From: Clostridium kluyveri
Lineage (GTDB): Bacteria > Bacillota > Clostridia > Clostridiales > Clostridiaceae
Direction of reading: 5' to 3'
Length of the DNA stretch: 64,000 bases
Assembly (NCBI RefSeq): GCF_001902295.1
Contig: NZ_CP018335.1
Coordinates: 4,092,001 to 4,156,000 of the forward strand
Positions 17,122-25,512 of the stretch are shown one piece after another. Numbering within the stretch: position 1 is the stretch's first letter; each line of letters starts with the position of its first letter. The position numbers and the translations under genes were made by a program. A model generated the notes under the pieces. The model was not told the origin of the DNA, did no database searches, and saw only the letters and a list, made by a program, of their open reading frames with translations.

Positions 17122-17150
17122 GCCTTTAGGGGAATTCCCCCCAAAGGTGC
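17122..17150 (+). terminator. Possible terminator after the LUD gene
   Basis: A near-palindrome: GCCTTT-AGGGGAATTCCCCCC-AAAGGTGC, giving a long GC-rich hairpin about 100 nt after the LUD stop. The U-tract is weak, so efficiency is uncertain. Confidence 0.45.
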
Positions 17151-17200
17151 ATTTAAAGTCTTATTAAATTCACATATGCTTCATTGCTTTTAGGAAAATG

Positions 17201-17284
17201 CTAATTATTTAAGGATAACCTCTCAAAAACCCCTACCCAAAATATATCTTCAAAAAATACAGTAAACTTAATACTTACTTTCAT
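17201..17284 (-). pseudogene. Truncated yjdF-like (DUF2992) gene remnant
   Basis: After CAGGAGG the minus strand reads MKVSIKFTVFFEDIFWVGVF followed by ERLSLNN and a stop: 27 residues. The first 22 match the N-terminus of YjdF/DUF2992 proteins, normally about 140 residues long. The rest is missing, so this is a deletion remnant with an intact start region. Confidence 0.6.
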
Positions 17285-17295
17285 TTCAATTTTCC

Positions 17296-17460
17296 TCCTG
17301 TAAAATAAAATTTAACATAGAGAAGGGACGACCCCAGGAGGGAAGGTCACTTCCATTTATAAGAATATAGACAGATTTGGACTACCAACCAAAACTGTGT
17401 TTTTATCTCTAATTTAGTGATAATACGCAATAAGTTGCAAGATCATAATAATATTCACAA
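17296..17460 (-). promoter_or_regulatory. Structured leader of the yjdF remnant, possible yjdF riboswitch
   Basis: About 160 nt upstream of the truncated yjdF gene include a promoter-like TTGCAA and conserved-looking blocks such as TTGGTTGGTAGTCC, GGAAGTGACCTTCC (self-complementary) and GGGGTCGTCCC. yjdF genes are usually preceded by the azaaromatic-binding yjdF riboswitch. I infer the class from gene context; I did not verify the consensus. Confidence 0.35.
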
Positions 17461-17482
17461 ACATTATACCATAAATCATTAT

Positions 17483-18844
17483 TTACTTTTCTTTTTTAAC
17501 TCTTGATTTAAGTATTTTATAAATTATACCAAGCATTATAAACCACACAGGTGTTACAAATAGAGCCACACGTGTTTCCTTATTAAGCGCCAAAACAACT
17601 AAGACAAAAACAATAAATGCCAAAACTATGTAATTAGTAATTGGATAAAGCGGCATTTTAAATTTACTTTTTGAAGCAAGTTTAGGATTAGTTTTACGAT
17701 ATTTTAAATGACAGACCACCATAATTCCCCAAATGAAGATGAAACAAAATGTTGATATACTTGTAATAAGCACAAATACTCCTTCTGGCATAATATAGCT
17801 TAAAATAACTGAAATTAAAATAACAGCTGCTGAAAACATCAAAGCATTAGAAGGTACTTTATTAGAAGTTAACCTTTTCATTGAATTAGGGGCATTATTT
17901 TCTTTAGCAAGAGAATAGACCATACGGCTTGTACTAAATATTCCGCTATTGCAAGCAGATGCCGCTGATGTTAAAACCACAAAATTTACAATACTTGCTG
18001 CTGCTGCGATTCCCACTGCTGCAAATACCTGTACAAATGGACTTTTATCTGCATTAATTGAATTCCAAGGGTATATACTCATAATAACAGTAAGTGCTCC
18101 AATGTAAAAAATAATAATTCTAATTGGAATATTGTTAATAGCTCTTGGAATGACATACTCTGGATTTTCAGTTTCACCCGCTGTCAAGCCAACCAATTCA
18201 ATTCCTGTAAAAGCAAATACAACCATTTGAAAGGAAAGAATAAAACCACTTGTGCCATTCGGAAACCATCCTCCGTGATTCCAAAGATTTGTAAAGCTAG
18301 ATGCACCAACCTTTGTAGAGAATCCTTTAATAATCATAAATGTGCCAATTATAATTAGTGCTAAAATTGCAACAATTTTAATTAAAGCAAACCAGAATTC
18401 CATTTCCCCGAACAACTTTACTGTAGTGAGGTTCATAATTAATAAAATTATAAGAACTACAAGACTCGGAACCCATTGAGCTATATTAGGCAGCCAATAT
18501 TGTATATAAAGTCCTGATGCAGTTAAATCAGCCATAGCAAGTGAGATCCAACAAAACCAATAAGTCCATCCAGTAATAAATGCTGCTCCATTTCCCATAT
18601 ACTCCTGTACAAAGTCTACAAAAGAATGATAGTTTAAATTAGAGAGCAATAATTCCCCAAGAGCACGCATGATAAGAAAACAAACTACCCCTGTTATGGT
18701 ATATGCAAATAAAATAGATGGCCCTGCCAAATGAATGGATCTACCTGAACCAAGGAATAATCCGGTACCAATTGCACCTCCAATTGCAAGTAATTGAACA
18801 TGCCGATTTTTTAATCCTCGTGATAAGTTTTGATTTTCTGACAT
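17483..18844 (-). CDS. cycA: D-serine/D-alanine/glycine permease, CycA type
   Basis: A 453-residue amino acid permease (APC superfamily, 12 membrane segments). NRHVQLLAIGGAIGTGLFLG, GPSILFAYTITGVV, TGWTYWFCW, TVKLFGEMEFWFALIKIVAI and FTGIELVGLTAGETENPE follow the E. coli CycA sequence closely along its length. AAAGGCGG lies upstream of the ATG. A tandem glycine riboswitch sits 300 bp upstream on the same strand, which independently points to glycine as substrate: uptake for use, or control of glycine levels. Confidence 0.87.
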   Translation of the reverse strand: MSENQNLSRGLKNRHVQLLAIGGAIGTGLFLGSGRSIHLAGPSILFAYTITGVVCFLIMRALGELLLSNLNYHSFVDFVQEYMGNGAAFITGWTYWFCWISLAMADLTASGLYIQYWLPNIAQWVPSLVVLIILLIMNLTTVKLFGEMEFWFALIKIVAILALIIIGTFMIIKGFSTKVGASSFTNLWNHGGWFPNGTSGFILSFQMVVFAFTGIELVGLTAGETENPEYVIPRAINNIPIRIIIFYIGALTVIMSIYPWNSINADKSPFVQVFAAVGIAAAASIVNFVVLTSAASACNSGIFSTSRMVYSLAKENNAPNSMKRLTSNKVPSNALMFSAAVILISVILSYIMPEGVFVLITSISTFCFIFIWGIMVVCHLKYRKTNPKLASKSKFKMPLYPITNYIVLAFIVFVLVVLALNKETRVALFVTPVWFIMLGIIYKILKSRVKKEK

Positions 18845-19021
18845 ATATATTCCGCCTTTCTAATACTGCTGTTTTAAAATTCATTTTAAAATATTATTGA
18901 TATGAGTACTGTCATAAGACATCACTATAAAATATGGTATCTACTAATACAGTACTTAATGTGATTAAACTAATAATGCCCTTTTGTGAATTGCTCCATT
19001 TTATCCCTCCATTTTAGTGAA

Positions 19022-19042
19022 AGGCATCTCCTAATGATGCCT
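19022..19042 (-). terminator. Hairpin between glycine riboswitch and cycA
   Basis: AGGCATC and GATGCCT form a 7-bp stem with a 7-nt loop, about 100 nt after the second glycine aptamer and 180 nt before cycA. It is the likely expression platform; the minus-strand U-run is short (CCTTTCACT), while the plus-strand run is better. Confidence 0.5.
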
Positions 19043-19142
19043 TTTCTTATGTAAATATTTTTTGATTGGAGATACAAATGGGAATAGATAAGCTTTAAAT
19101 GAAGTAATCGATTATACATTACTCTTATAAGATATGTTACCT

Positions 19143-19305
19143 TTTCCCTGTCCTTTTACCTGAGAGTTTCGCCCTTCGACTTTCTCCTTCGGTGCTCATT
19201 AAGAGTCTCTCCAAGGATTCATCCAATAGCGGTCATCTCTAATTAAATAGATACCTGAAAGATTTACTTCTTCGGTGAATGGCTATTGCCATAACTCTCC
19301 CACTA
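19143..19305 (-). ncRNA. Tandem glycine riboswitch
   Basis: Two aptamers in series on the minus strand. The first runs from GTGGGAGAGTTATGGC to CACCGAAGAAGTAAATC and TTTCAGGTA. The second runs from TTGGAGAGACTC through GAGCACCGAAGGAGAAA to GGGCGAAACTCTCAGGTAAA and AGGACAGGG. These are the standard glycine-riboswitch blocks, with a short linker between. The downstream gene is the CycA-type permease. Confidence 0.93.
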
Positions 19306-19401
19306 TTTTCATCTGAAATATTTGATTTACCGTTACATATTAATATATTTTAAATAAAATTGCAATAATTTATTCATTTTTCAGCGTATATAGTTTCCTC
19401 A

Positions 19402-19455
19402 TCTCTAAAATTTTGAATATAAAAAAAGCCTATATCGTTAGATAAGGACTTTTAG
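19402..19455. repeat. Copy of a short repeat with hairpin (second copy near 48015-48075)
   Basis: The block CTAAAATTTTGAATATAAAA followed by AAAGCCTATA...GGxCTTTTAG occurs here and again at about 48021-48075 with few differences. Each contains a small terminator-like hairpin (AAAAGCC / GG-CTTTT). The second copy lies next to a serine recombinase remnant, so this may be the 3' end of a decayed mobile element. Confidence 0.45.
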
Positions 19456-19627
19456 TCCACCAATAGAGACTTTTCAAAATAGCATCTTAAATTATTAATA
19501 ATCTACAATTTTATATTTTTTCTAGTGAGCGTCTTTATAGCTTTACCTATATCATTTTTTTATCCTTTTCAGAAGCCATATGTTCTTCATACTCTTCATA
19601 TATTTTTAGATTAATTTTTTCCATAGA

Positions 19628-20113
19628 TTATTTATTTTTACCACATTTTCTTTCGTATGTATAATATGTATATGGTAGTTCGCCCTCAATTCTTTGTTCA
19701 TAAGTCTTTACAAAATCATTTTTGTTAATTGTAGGAAAATAAACATTGCCTTCAATCATTTTATCAACTACAGTAAGGTATATTTTATTTGAATAAGGCA
19801 GCGCCTCTTTATACACCTGACCTCCTCCTGCAACAAATACTTCTTCTTCATCTTTTGCTAAATTGAATGCTTCAGACAAAGATCTTACAGTTACACAATT
19901 ATCGGCCACTATATTTACAGTATTTGAAATAATAATAATTTTTCTATTTGGCAATGGTTTTCCTATCTCTTGAAATGATTTTCTACCCATAATTACTGTT
20001 TTGCCAGTAGTTAGCTCTTTAAATCTTTTCTGTTCACCTTTTATCTTCCATGGTATTATTCCATTATTACCTATAACATTATTTTTTGATACTGCTGCTA
20101 TCAATGAAATCAT
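19628..20113 (-). CDS. folA: Dihydrofolate reductase
   Basis: A 161-residue DHFR: MISLIAAVSKNNVIGNNGII-PWKIKGEQKRFKELT with the catalytic acid (Glu) in the usual helix, GKTVIMGRKSFQEIG (NADPH-binding), PNRKIIIISNT, VFVAGGGQVYKEALPYSNKI. It reduces dihydrofolate to tetrahydrofolate with NADPH. The ATG at 20113 is 9 nt after a G-run ribosome binding site; the upstream in-frame ATG is within that site. It is a single gene without thyA beside it. Confidence 0.94.
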   Translation of the reverse strand: MISLIAAVSKNNVIGNNGIIPWKIKGEQKRFKELTTGKTVIMGRKSFQEIGKPLPNRKIIIISNTVNIVADNCVTVRSLSEAFNLAKDEEEVFVAGGGQVYKEALPYSNKIYLTVVDKMIEGNVYFPTINKNDFVKTYEQRIEGELPYTYYTYERKCGKNK

Positions 20114-20176
20114 AACTAAATTCCCCCCCATATTGATTTTTTAAAAATTACCGAATACATTCATTTGCGAGATTCT

Positions 20177-21046
20177 TTAAGTTACATTACTATTTATTAA
20201 TTGAGTTTGATATTTATAAGGAGTTATGCCGACAACACGTTTAAAATGACGTGTAAAATGACTCTGATCTGCAAATCCCATTTTTAATGCTGTAGACACT
20301 ATTGGATATCCTTTAATTAATAAATCTTTGGATTTTTGTATGCGAACAACTATTTGATAAATATGAGGGGGAACTCCCCATCTTTTTTCAAAAACCCTAA
20401 TCAAGTTAAATTTACTCATATTTGAGAATATCGATAATTCATCCAAAGAAATATTTTTATTGTAATTATTATCTATATATTCTCGTATATCATCTGCAAC
20501 TTTATAATTCCAGTTTATTTTTTTCTCTTCATAAGAAAATTTAGCATGATGTTTTAAAACTTTAATCATTGTTGTAAAAAAACTAGTTTGACATTCAAGT
20601 AAAGAAGATGACTTATCCAATAATAATTGAAACATTCCATATAAACTTTTTTCGCAGTAAATATCTGAAACTACTGCTTTTGGAAAATATGGCATGGAAA
20701 AATATCTTTTATTTATCTGTTTCATAACTTCCTGTAAAATAATTGGAGAAGGGTACATAATCCAATAACGCCATCCTTTCTCTTGATTAACAGCTTGACC
20801 TGTGTGTATAATTCCTGGATTCATTAATACTATACTACTTTTTGGAGCATAACACTTTTCTTTATTATAGTCAAAGGCTTCTACTCCATTTTCTATGATT
20901 CCAATGCCAAAATTTTCGTGCCAATGGCGAGAAAATGTCTGAGTTGTATAAGAAGCCTTTAAAATCTCCATATCTCTCATATCTTGGCGTAGGGTATACT
21001 CAACGTGATTTTTCATCTTTAACATTATATTTTTCATCATCTCCAT
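20177..21046 (-). CDS. AraC family transcriptional regulator
   Basis: A protein of up to 289 residues. The N-terminal cupin-type effector domain includes TFSRHWHENFGIGIIENGVE; the C-terminal double helix-turn-helix has ISLDELSIFSNMSKFNLIRV and the AraC signature LKMGFADQSHFTRHFKRVVG-ITPYKYQ. Several in-frame ATGs (21046, 21025, 21016) make the start uncertain. The frame overlaps the end of the EamA transporter gene, so both are probably one operon and the regulator may sense the exported compound. Confidence 0.88.
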   Translation of the reverse strand: MEMMKNIMLKMKNHVEYTLRQDMRDMEILKASYTTQTFSRHWHENFGIGIIENGVEAFDYNKEKCYAPKSSIVLMNPGIIHTGQAVNQEKGWRYWIMYPSPIILQEVMKQINKRYFSMPYFPKAVVSDIYCEKSLYGMFQLLLDKSSSLLECQTSFFTTMIKVLKHHAKFSYEEKKINWNYKVADDIREYIDNNYNKNISLDELSIFSNMSKFNLIRVFEKRWGVPPHIYQIVVRIQKSKDLLIKGYPIVSTALKMGFADQSHFTRHFKRVVGITPYKYQTQLINSNVT

Positions 21047-21977
21047 TTAAACAATTTATTGTCTGAATATAATATAAAATGCCTGTTATTATTATTGTTA
21101 CACTTATCAATTCAATAACGTGGGGTAATCGACCTTCAATAATAAAAGAATACGTTAATCCAAAAACCGTTTCTCCAACGGTGATTTGACCTGCTAAAGA
21201 AATAGGTAAAGTATTAGATGCCCTATTCCAAAAAACAGTTCCCACCCATGAAACAACAATACCTAAGATTACAGCCGTACACCAAAATTTAAAGACAATA
21301 TTACCATGATTTATAAGTTTAAATAACATAAGCGAATCCGGCATTATTATTTTAATTACTAATACAAAAAAGGGAATTAGGCATAAAGTAGTAGTGCCGG
21401 TAATTGTAGACCACATTTGTGATGTAATTTCACTATTTTCTTTCAAAAATCGTGCGTTGAAAATTGCATACCATGTCCAAAGACATAATGCAATTAAGCC
21501 ATATATTACACCATATATATTAAACGTATCCGTGGATTCATTTAATAATGCATAATTCAATATTAAAATACCCATAATAACAATAAAAACTGGCCAAATT
21601 AATTTTTTAAAAGAAAATTCATGATTTATAAAATTGCCATATAATGAAGTTGTAATTGGTAACATTCCAATAATTAATGCAGCAATTGCAGCTCCTGTTA
21701 ATTTAATCGATAAAACAAGAAAGAAATAATACCCTATATTACCGCAAAACGAAAAAACAAAAGCATTTTTCCACACACTAGTATTCATAATTCTACGGCT
21801 TCTTTGTTTTTGAAGAAGTAGCATAACCACTGAAAAAATACCATAAACAAAATATCTTCCAAATGTTATTTCAACAGCAGTATAGTCAGGTAGTAAATTG
21901 GGAATTACATAGGCAAGTCCCCAAACTGCGTCAGCTATTAATGCACAAAATATATCTAAAATAAGTAGTTTTGACAT
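21000..21977 (-). CDS. EamA/DMT family transporter
   Basis: A 325-residue protein with ten predicted membrane segments in two EamA repeats: LIADAVWGLAYVIPNLLPDY at the start, TGAAIAALIIGMLPITTSLY, and near the end LPISLAGQITVGETVFGLTY. Such proteins export amino acids or other metabolites. It is cotranscribed with the overlapping AraC-type gene. The substrate is unknown. Confidence 0.87.
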   Translation of the reverse strand: MSKLLILDIFCALIADAVWGLAYVIPNLLPDYTAVEITFGRYFVYGIFSVVMLLLQKQRSRRIMNTSVWKNAFVFSFCGNIGYYFFLVLSIKLTGAAIAALIIGMLPITTSLYGNFINHEFSFKKLIWPVFIVIMGILILNYALLNESTDTFNIYGVIYGLIALCLWTWYAIFNARFLKENSEITSQMWSTITGTTTLCLIPFFVLVIKIIMPDSLMLFKLINHGNIVFKFWCTAVILGIVVSWVGTVFWNRASNTLPISLAGQITVGETVFGLTYSFIIEGRLPHVIELISVTIIITGILYYIQTINCLNGDDEKYNVKDEKSR

Positions 21978-22112
21978 ACTATTCTACTCTCTCCTCTGAG
22001 TTTTTATCAAGTATACCAATTGTTACTTATCAAAATATAGAACAATATTGCTATTTTAAACAAACCAATAACTCTTTTTATCATGATATTGCGTATCTAT
22101 ATTAACTTATCT

Positions 22113-22245
22113 TGTACCTTCAGTAATGTAAATTCTAATTTTTTATACTTTTCATCTTTTTTATCTAAGCAAAGTGAAATATCATTAAGTCTCTTATCAA
22201 TAAGTAATCAATAAACTCTTGAAATTCTTCCAGTATATCCATACC
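22113..22245 (-). pseudogene. Frameshifted copy of the small gene at 49743-49988
   Basis: The minus strand reads MDILEEFQEFID then breaks; the gene at 49743 reads MDMLEEFQEFIDKRLNDIPLGLDKK. An insertion of about 11 bp shifts the frame here. The flanking non-coding sequence (CCTATGTTTGTG-TATGTTAACTCT) is also shared, so the duplicated unit is larger than the coding part. Confidence 0.65.
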
Positions 22246-22353
22246 TCTAAATCCTATGTTTGTGGTATGTTAACTCTCATTTTAATTATTATGACGTTAT
22301 AACGGTATGATGTTTTACCATCATTCTTTAAAATTGGAATGAGGTGTTTTTAT

Positions 22354-22506
22354 ATGAATGAAAAAACTACAATATACTTAGAACCTGATTTAAAAAAAGC
22401 TGTTAGAATAGAACTTGTTAGAGATGGTGAAAATCAAAGCTTAAGTAATTTAATAAATCAATTATTATATAAATGGCTGTCAGATAAAGAAAGAAGGGAA
22501 TATTAA
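22354..22506 (+). CDS. Small ribbon-helix-helix DNA-binding protein
   Basis: A 50-residue protein, MNEKTTIYLEPDLKKAVRIE then NQSLSNLINQLLYKWL: one beta strand plus two helices, as in Arc/CopG-type RHH repressors. GAGGTG is about 8 nt before the ATG. No toxin-like gene lies beside it: upstream is a remnant and downstream, 90 bp away, a TSUP permease. It is probably a small transcription factor, possibly orphaned. Confidence 0.72.
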   Translation: MNEKTTIYLEPDLKKAVRIELVRDGENQSLSNLINQLLYKWLSDKERREY

Positions 22507-22597
22507 ATTCTCCTCTTTACTGCATTTTTCTTAACTTCCGTTATAAGTGTAAGTTATTATGCAGTAACTTTTTCAGTAATAATTAAAGGAGGAACTT

Positions 22598-22960
22598 ATG
22601 TTAGACGTAATGATTTTTATTGTAATAGGTATTGCTGCGGGTATCTTAAGTGGATTATTTGGTATTGGCGGTGGAATAATTATAATTCCAGCCTTAATGT
22701 TCTTCAAGGGATTTTCTCAATTAAAAGCTCAAGGAACTTCTCTGATTGCTATGCTTCCACCTGTTGGCATATTTGCATTTATTGAGTACTATAAGAAAGG
22801 GAACACTGATTTAGTGGGCGGTATAATTATTTGTAGTACAATGTTATTAAGTGCTAAATTCGGTGGACAATTAGCAAATATTCTTCCTATGAATGTGATG
22901 AAAAAGGCCTTTGGAATATTTATTATTTTAGTTGGGATAAAAACTTTTTTCGGGAAATGA
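22598..22960 (+). CDS. TSUP (TauE/SafE) family permease, half-size
   Basis: A 120-residue membrane protein with four predicted segments and the TSUP motif IGIAAGILSGLFGIGGGIII-IPAL and SQLKAQGTSLIAMLPP. Full TSUP proteins have about 250 residues and two such repeats; here only one repeat exists, with a clean AAAGGAGG start and no broken second half downstream. It may act as a dimer. Possible substrates are sulfonates, sulfite or similar anions. Confidence 0.85.
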   Translation: MLDVMIFIVIGIAAGILSGLFGIGGGIIIIPALMFFKGFSQLKAQGTSLIAMLPPVGIFAFIEYYKKGNTDLVGGIIICSTMLLSAKFGGQLANILPMNVMKKAFGIFIILVGIKTFFGK

Positions 22961-23004
22961 TTAATTAAATATTGTTTAAATCAATAAGTTATATTTACAG
23001 ATTG

Positions 23005-23032
23005 AAGCCTGTACCTTGAAAGGTACAGGCTT
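23005..23032. terminator. Hairpin between convergent TSUP and SASP genes
   Basis: AAGCCTGTACC and GGTACAGGCTT form a perfect 11-bp stem with a 6-nt loop. It lies between stop codons of convergent genes and is probably a bidirectional terminator, though U-tracts are weak. Confidence 0.65.
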
Positions 23033-23044
23033 ACCATCACTTTA

Positions 23045-23239
23045 TTATTTTAAGTCTTCTTCATAGGCTTCAATCATTTTCTTAACCATATTTCCACCCA
23101 CTGATCCAGCTTCCCTGGCAGTTAAATCTCCATTGTAGCCATCTCTTAAATTTACTCCAACCTCTCTGGCTGACTCCATCTTAAACCTATTCAAGGCTTC
23201 TCTGGCTTCTGGGACTACTAACTTATTGTTACGTGTCAT
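23045..23239 (-). CDS. Alpha/beta-type small acid-soluble spore protein
   Basis: A 64-residue SASP: VVPEAREALNRFKMESAREV with the GPR germination-protease site region, then RDGYNGDLTAREAGSVGGNM-VKKMIEAYEE, the family's second signature. These proteins coat spore DNA and protect it from UV and heat, and are degraded at germination. The ATG at 23239 follows GAGAGGTG. It shows the host makes endospores; a forespore (sigma-G) promoter is expected but was not identified. Confidence 0.96.
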   Translation of the reverse strand: MTRNNKLVVPEAREALNRFKMESAREVGVNLRDGYNGDLTAREAGSVGGNMVKKMIEAYEEDLK

Positions 23240-23361
23240 AATAAACACCTCTCTAAATAGTAATCTTTGATGCTACATTTAAAGTTTGTGCATTTCTATA
23301 AAAAATACTCTAGGTAATTTGATGGAAATTTGGAAAACAACTATAAAGAACAAGTTTAAAC

Positions 23362-23730
23362 TTATAAATTTGCAGATGATTTTAATAAGCTTTCATAAGA
23401 TTTTATTGGAGTAATCTTATTGAATATATCATTTTTCACTACCCGTTTTGCCTGTAATTCAGCAATAATGCTTTTAGGTACAACATTATAACGTCCCTTA
23501 AAAGGCGTTTTAACAAGTAATTCTATAGTACTCTTTATATTATCAGTGGAATCTTGCGTGGAAACTTTAAGTTCCTGTGTATCAACTACCAAATTGTATT
23601 TGGATGTATCAAAAGTTTTTAGCTTCCTTAATAATTCTGATAAAAATTCCTCACCTTCTTTTTTTGATAATAATCCCTTGAAAGTTATTAAAAATATATT
23701 TTTCTCGGGTTTGATTTCTAATTTATACAT
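23362..23730 (-). CDS. STAS-like protein, paralogue of the 5620-5952 product
   Basis: A 122-residue soluble protein starting MYKLEIKPEKNIFLITFKGL after GGGAGGAA. The middle, YNLVVDTQELKVSTQDST, aligns with YTLSFDCKELKVSTRDMV of the c-di-GMP-riboswitch gene. It stands alone, without a recognisable riboswitch. Function unknown; an anti-sigma-antagonist-like fold is a guess. Confidence 0.75.
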   Translation of the reverse strand: MYKLEIKPEKNIFLITFKGLLSKKEGEEFLSELLRKLKTFDTSKYNLVVDTQELKVSTQDSTDNIKSTIELLVKTPFKGRYNVVPKSIIAELQAKRVVKNDIFNKITPIKSYESLLKSSANL

Positions 23731-23968
23731 GAAAATTCCTCCCATCAAAACTTTCTATATTTATTTTAAATTCTTAATTATACTTATATACAATACAAAC
23801 TATTTTATTTTTGAATATCTCTACACCTTACTATAACCTCATCTTTTAAAAAATTATAAATATTAATTGTAGTTACAATATGTAATAACGATGTGAACTT
23901 TATGTGATTTATAATTAGGGGTTGTTTACATTTTAAAAAATATCACATTAGAAAAAAAGAGTGACTCT

Positions 23969-24174
23969 ATGAGTCAATTTCATATTTTTGATGAAGAATT
24001 ATTTAGCAGGATATATGATATAGCATTTCAAGGGATGGAGGAAAATTATAGATAGCCTGAAATTTATATGAAATTATTAACTAACTTAGGAAAGAAAAAT
24101 CAGACTGGTTTCTGGATATGTGGAAAGAATTTGAAAACGTGAAGCTCTTTTTTACTATTAAACCCTCCTCTTAA
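23969..24174 (+). pseudogene. Decayed small gene of unknown function
   Basis: Reads MSQFHIFDEELFSRIYDIAF-QGMEENYR, TAG, PEIYMKLLTNL, then in another frame KSDWFLDMWKEFENVKLFFT. One in-frame stop and one frameshift break what was once a protein of about 68 residues. I do not recognise the family. Confidence 0.5.
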
Positions 24175-24265
24175 TTTCAAGCTGGAAGATTTTTAAGTTA
24201 GTAACCATTTTGAGTGTGACTATAATCCCCATATATATTGGAACAGCATCAAATATTTGTATAAT

Positions 24266-24554
24266 ATTTTAATACAATCCTTGTTAAGGTTCAACTTCTA
24301 ATGGTAGATCAACTTCTCTTATCCTTTCTTCATTTAAATACAAATCTTGTTAAGGTTCAACGTGCGAATGTATGTGCCACTGTTAGACGTTCCACATTTA
24401 AATACAAATCTTGTTAAGGTTCAACTATTTCAGAACCATCATTTCTGGTTTGTATACATCATTTAAATACAAATCTTGTTAAGGTTCAACTCTACTATTT
24501 GTTTTTTAGTAGTTCCTCTTCCTCATTTAAATACAAATCTTGTTAAGGTTCAAC
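24266..24554 (-). CRISPR. Short CRISPR array, 5 repeats and 4 spacers, no cas genes nearby
   Basis: Thirty-base repeats at 24266-24295, 24332-24361, 24396-24425, 24461-24490 and 24525-24554. On the minus strand they begin GTTGAACCTTAACAAGATTT and end GTATTTAAAT, close to clostridial type I-B repeats. Spacers are 34-36 nt. The copy at 24266 differs at three positions, marking the leader-distal end, so transcription is probably leftward from a leader above 24555. Every spacer starts with G on that strand. No cas gene is in the window, so it would rely on Cas proteins encoded elsewhere. Confidence 0.93.
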
Positions 24555-25407
24555 TAATGTAAAATAGCCATTTCTTATTTTCATTATATCTCTTTAAGTA
24601 TTGAAAATAAAGGATTTTATAAAAATTTTTCCAAGCGATTTTATTTTCTGTATTTATAAGAATAAAATCGCCTTGGAAGCATTGTATATCAACAGTTTAT
24701 ATAGAATTTTTGCTTGTTTAAGGTTGGAAAAATACTAACGGGGATTTTGAAAATAAATATAAAATGTGGTAAATTGGATATAATGGTTAATGCCTATAAG
24801 AATACTTATATTGGTTCCTCAATATCATCTCAATATGTTTTAATTGATACACTTCCAAATCCTTCTTAAATTTATCTGAATTATTTTTTATAAGCAATTT
24901 AAGTTTTTCAAAAATCGGAGTCATAACTATATTCGTCAATCACTTTTTTATAATAGATCTGAAATTAATATCATAAATATGCCCTAAAATATCTTTGAAT
25001 CCAAGCTTATTAAGGTATATACTAGTCAAAAAATAGTATGATTACGCAATAATCATACTATTTGGAGTGTGAATTTGTAAAAAATTAATTAAGGATAATT
25101 GACCTTATAAATACATGATATACGATTTTATTATATATGTAAATGATTTCAGATGTAAATATTTATATAAATCAATCGAATATATAATTTAAGTACATAA
25201 ATATTTAGTGGTAATAATTTACTTTAATTCTGATTCCAGTAATGTTTCCTCTGCCTGAAATATCCAGAAAATTCTATTTAACTGAAACATTTTAAGATTT
25301 TCTTATGGTAGGATTTTTTTCCATGCGAATTTTGTCAAGAAAAAAATATTGACTATATAATGGGCTCTATGTATCATTATGTCATAAAACTAAATAGGAG
25401 GGTTATT
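24555..25407. other. Gene-poor stretch: CRISPR leader, long hairpin, gene remnant
   Basis: Three things are visible. The 100 bp next to the array is AT-rich and is the likely leader. A long imperfect hairpin (24631-24645 with 24661-24676: CCAAG-CGATTTTATT and AATAAAATCG-CCTTGG) has a one-base bulge. On the minus strand about 24790-25030 holds a decayed reading frame (KLGFKDILGHIYDINFRSII, then after a stop and shift FEKLKLLIKNNSDKFKKDLE) of unknown family. A promoter follows at 25349-25377. Confidence 0.5.
25349..25377 (+). promoter_or_regulatory. Promoter of the interrupted lipoprotein gene
   Basis: TTGACT (25349-25354) and TATCAT (25372-25377), 17-bp spacing, about 30 nt before the lipoprotein start codon. 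Confidence 0.6.
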
Positions 25408-25451
25408 ATGAAAAATATAAGAAAAATGATGACATTAATTATTGGAATGAT

Positions 25452-25457
25452 GGTATC
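25452..25457 (+). repeat. Target-site duplication, left copy (right copy 26837-26842)
   Basis: GGTATC flanks the IS3-family element on both sides; removing one copy restores the lipoprotein reading frame. Confidence 0.8.
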
Positions 25458-25512
25458 GGATTAACCCCCTCGTTTTGGACAGAATCTAATAAATTCTTCA
25501 TTTCTTTTAAAT

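Noticed and set aside
22354..22506. Toxin-antitoxin module
   Set aside because: RHH proteins are often antitoxins, but no toxin-like frame lies on either side.
24266..24554. Complete CRISPR-Cas system
   Set aside because: No cas gene is found on either strand within the window; only the array is supported.
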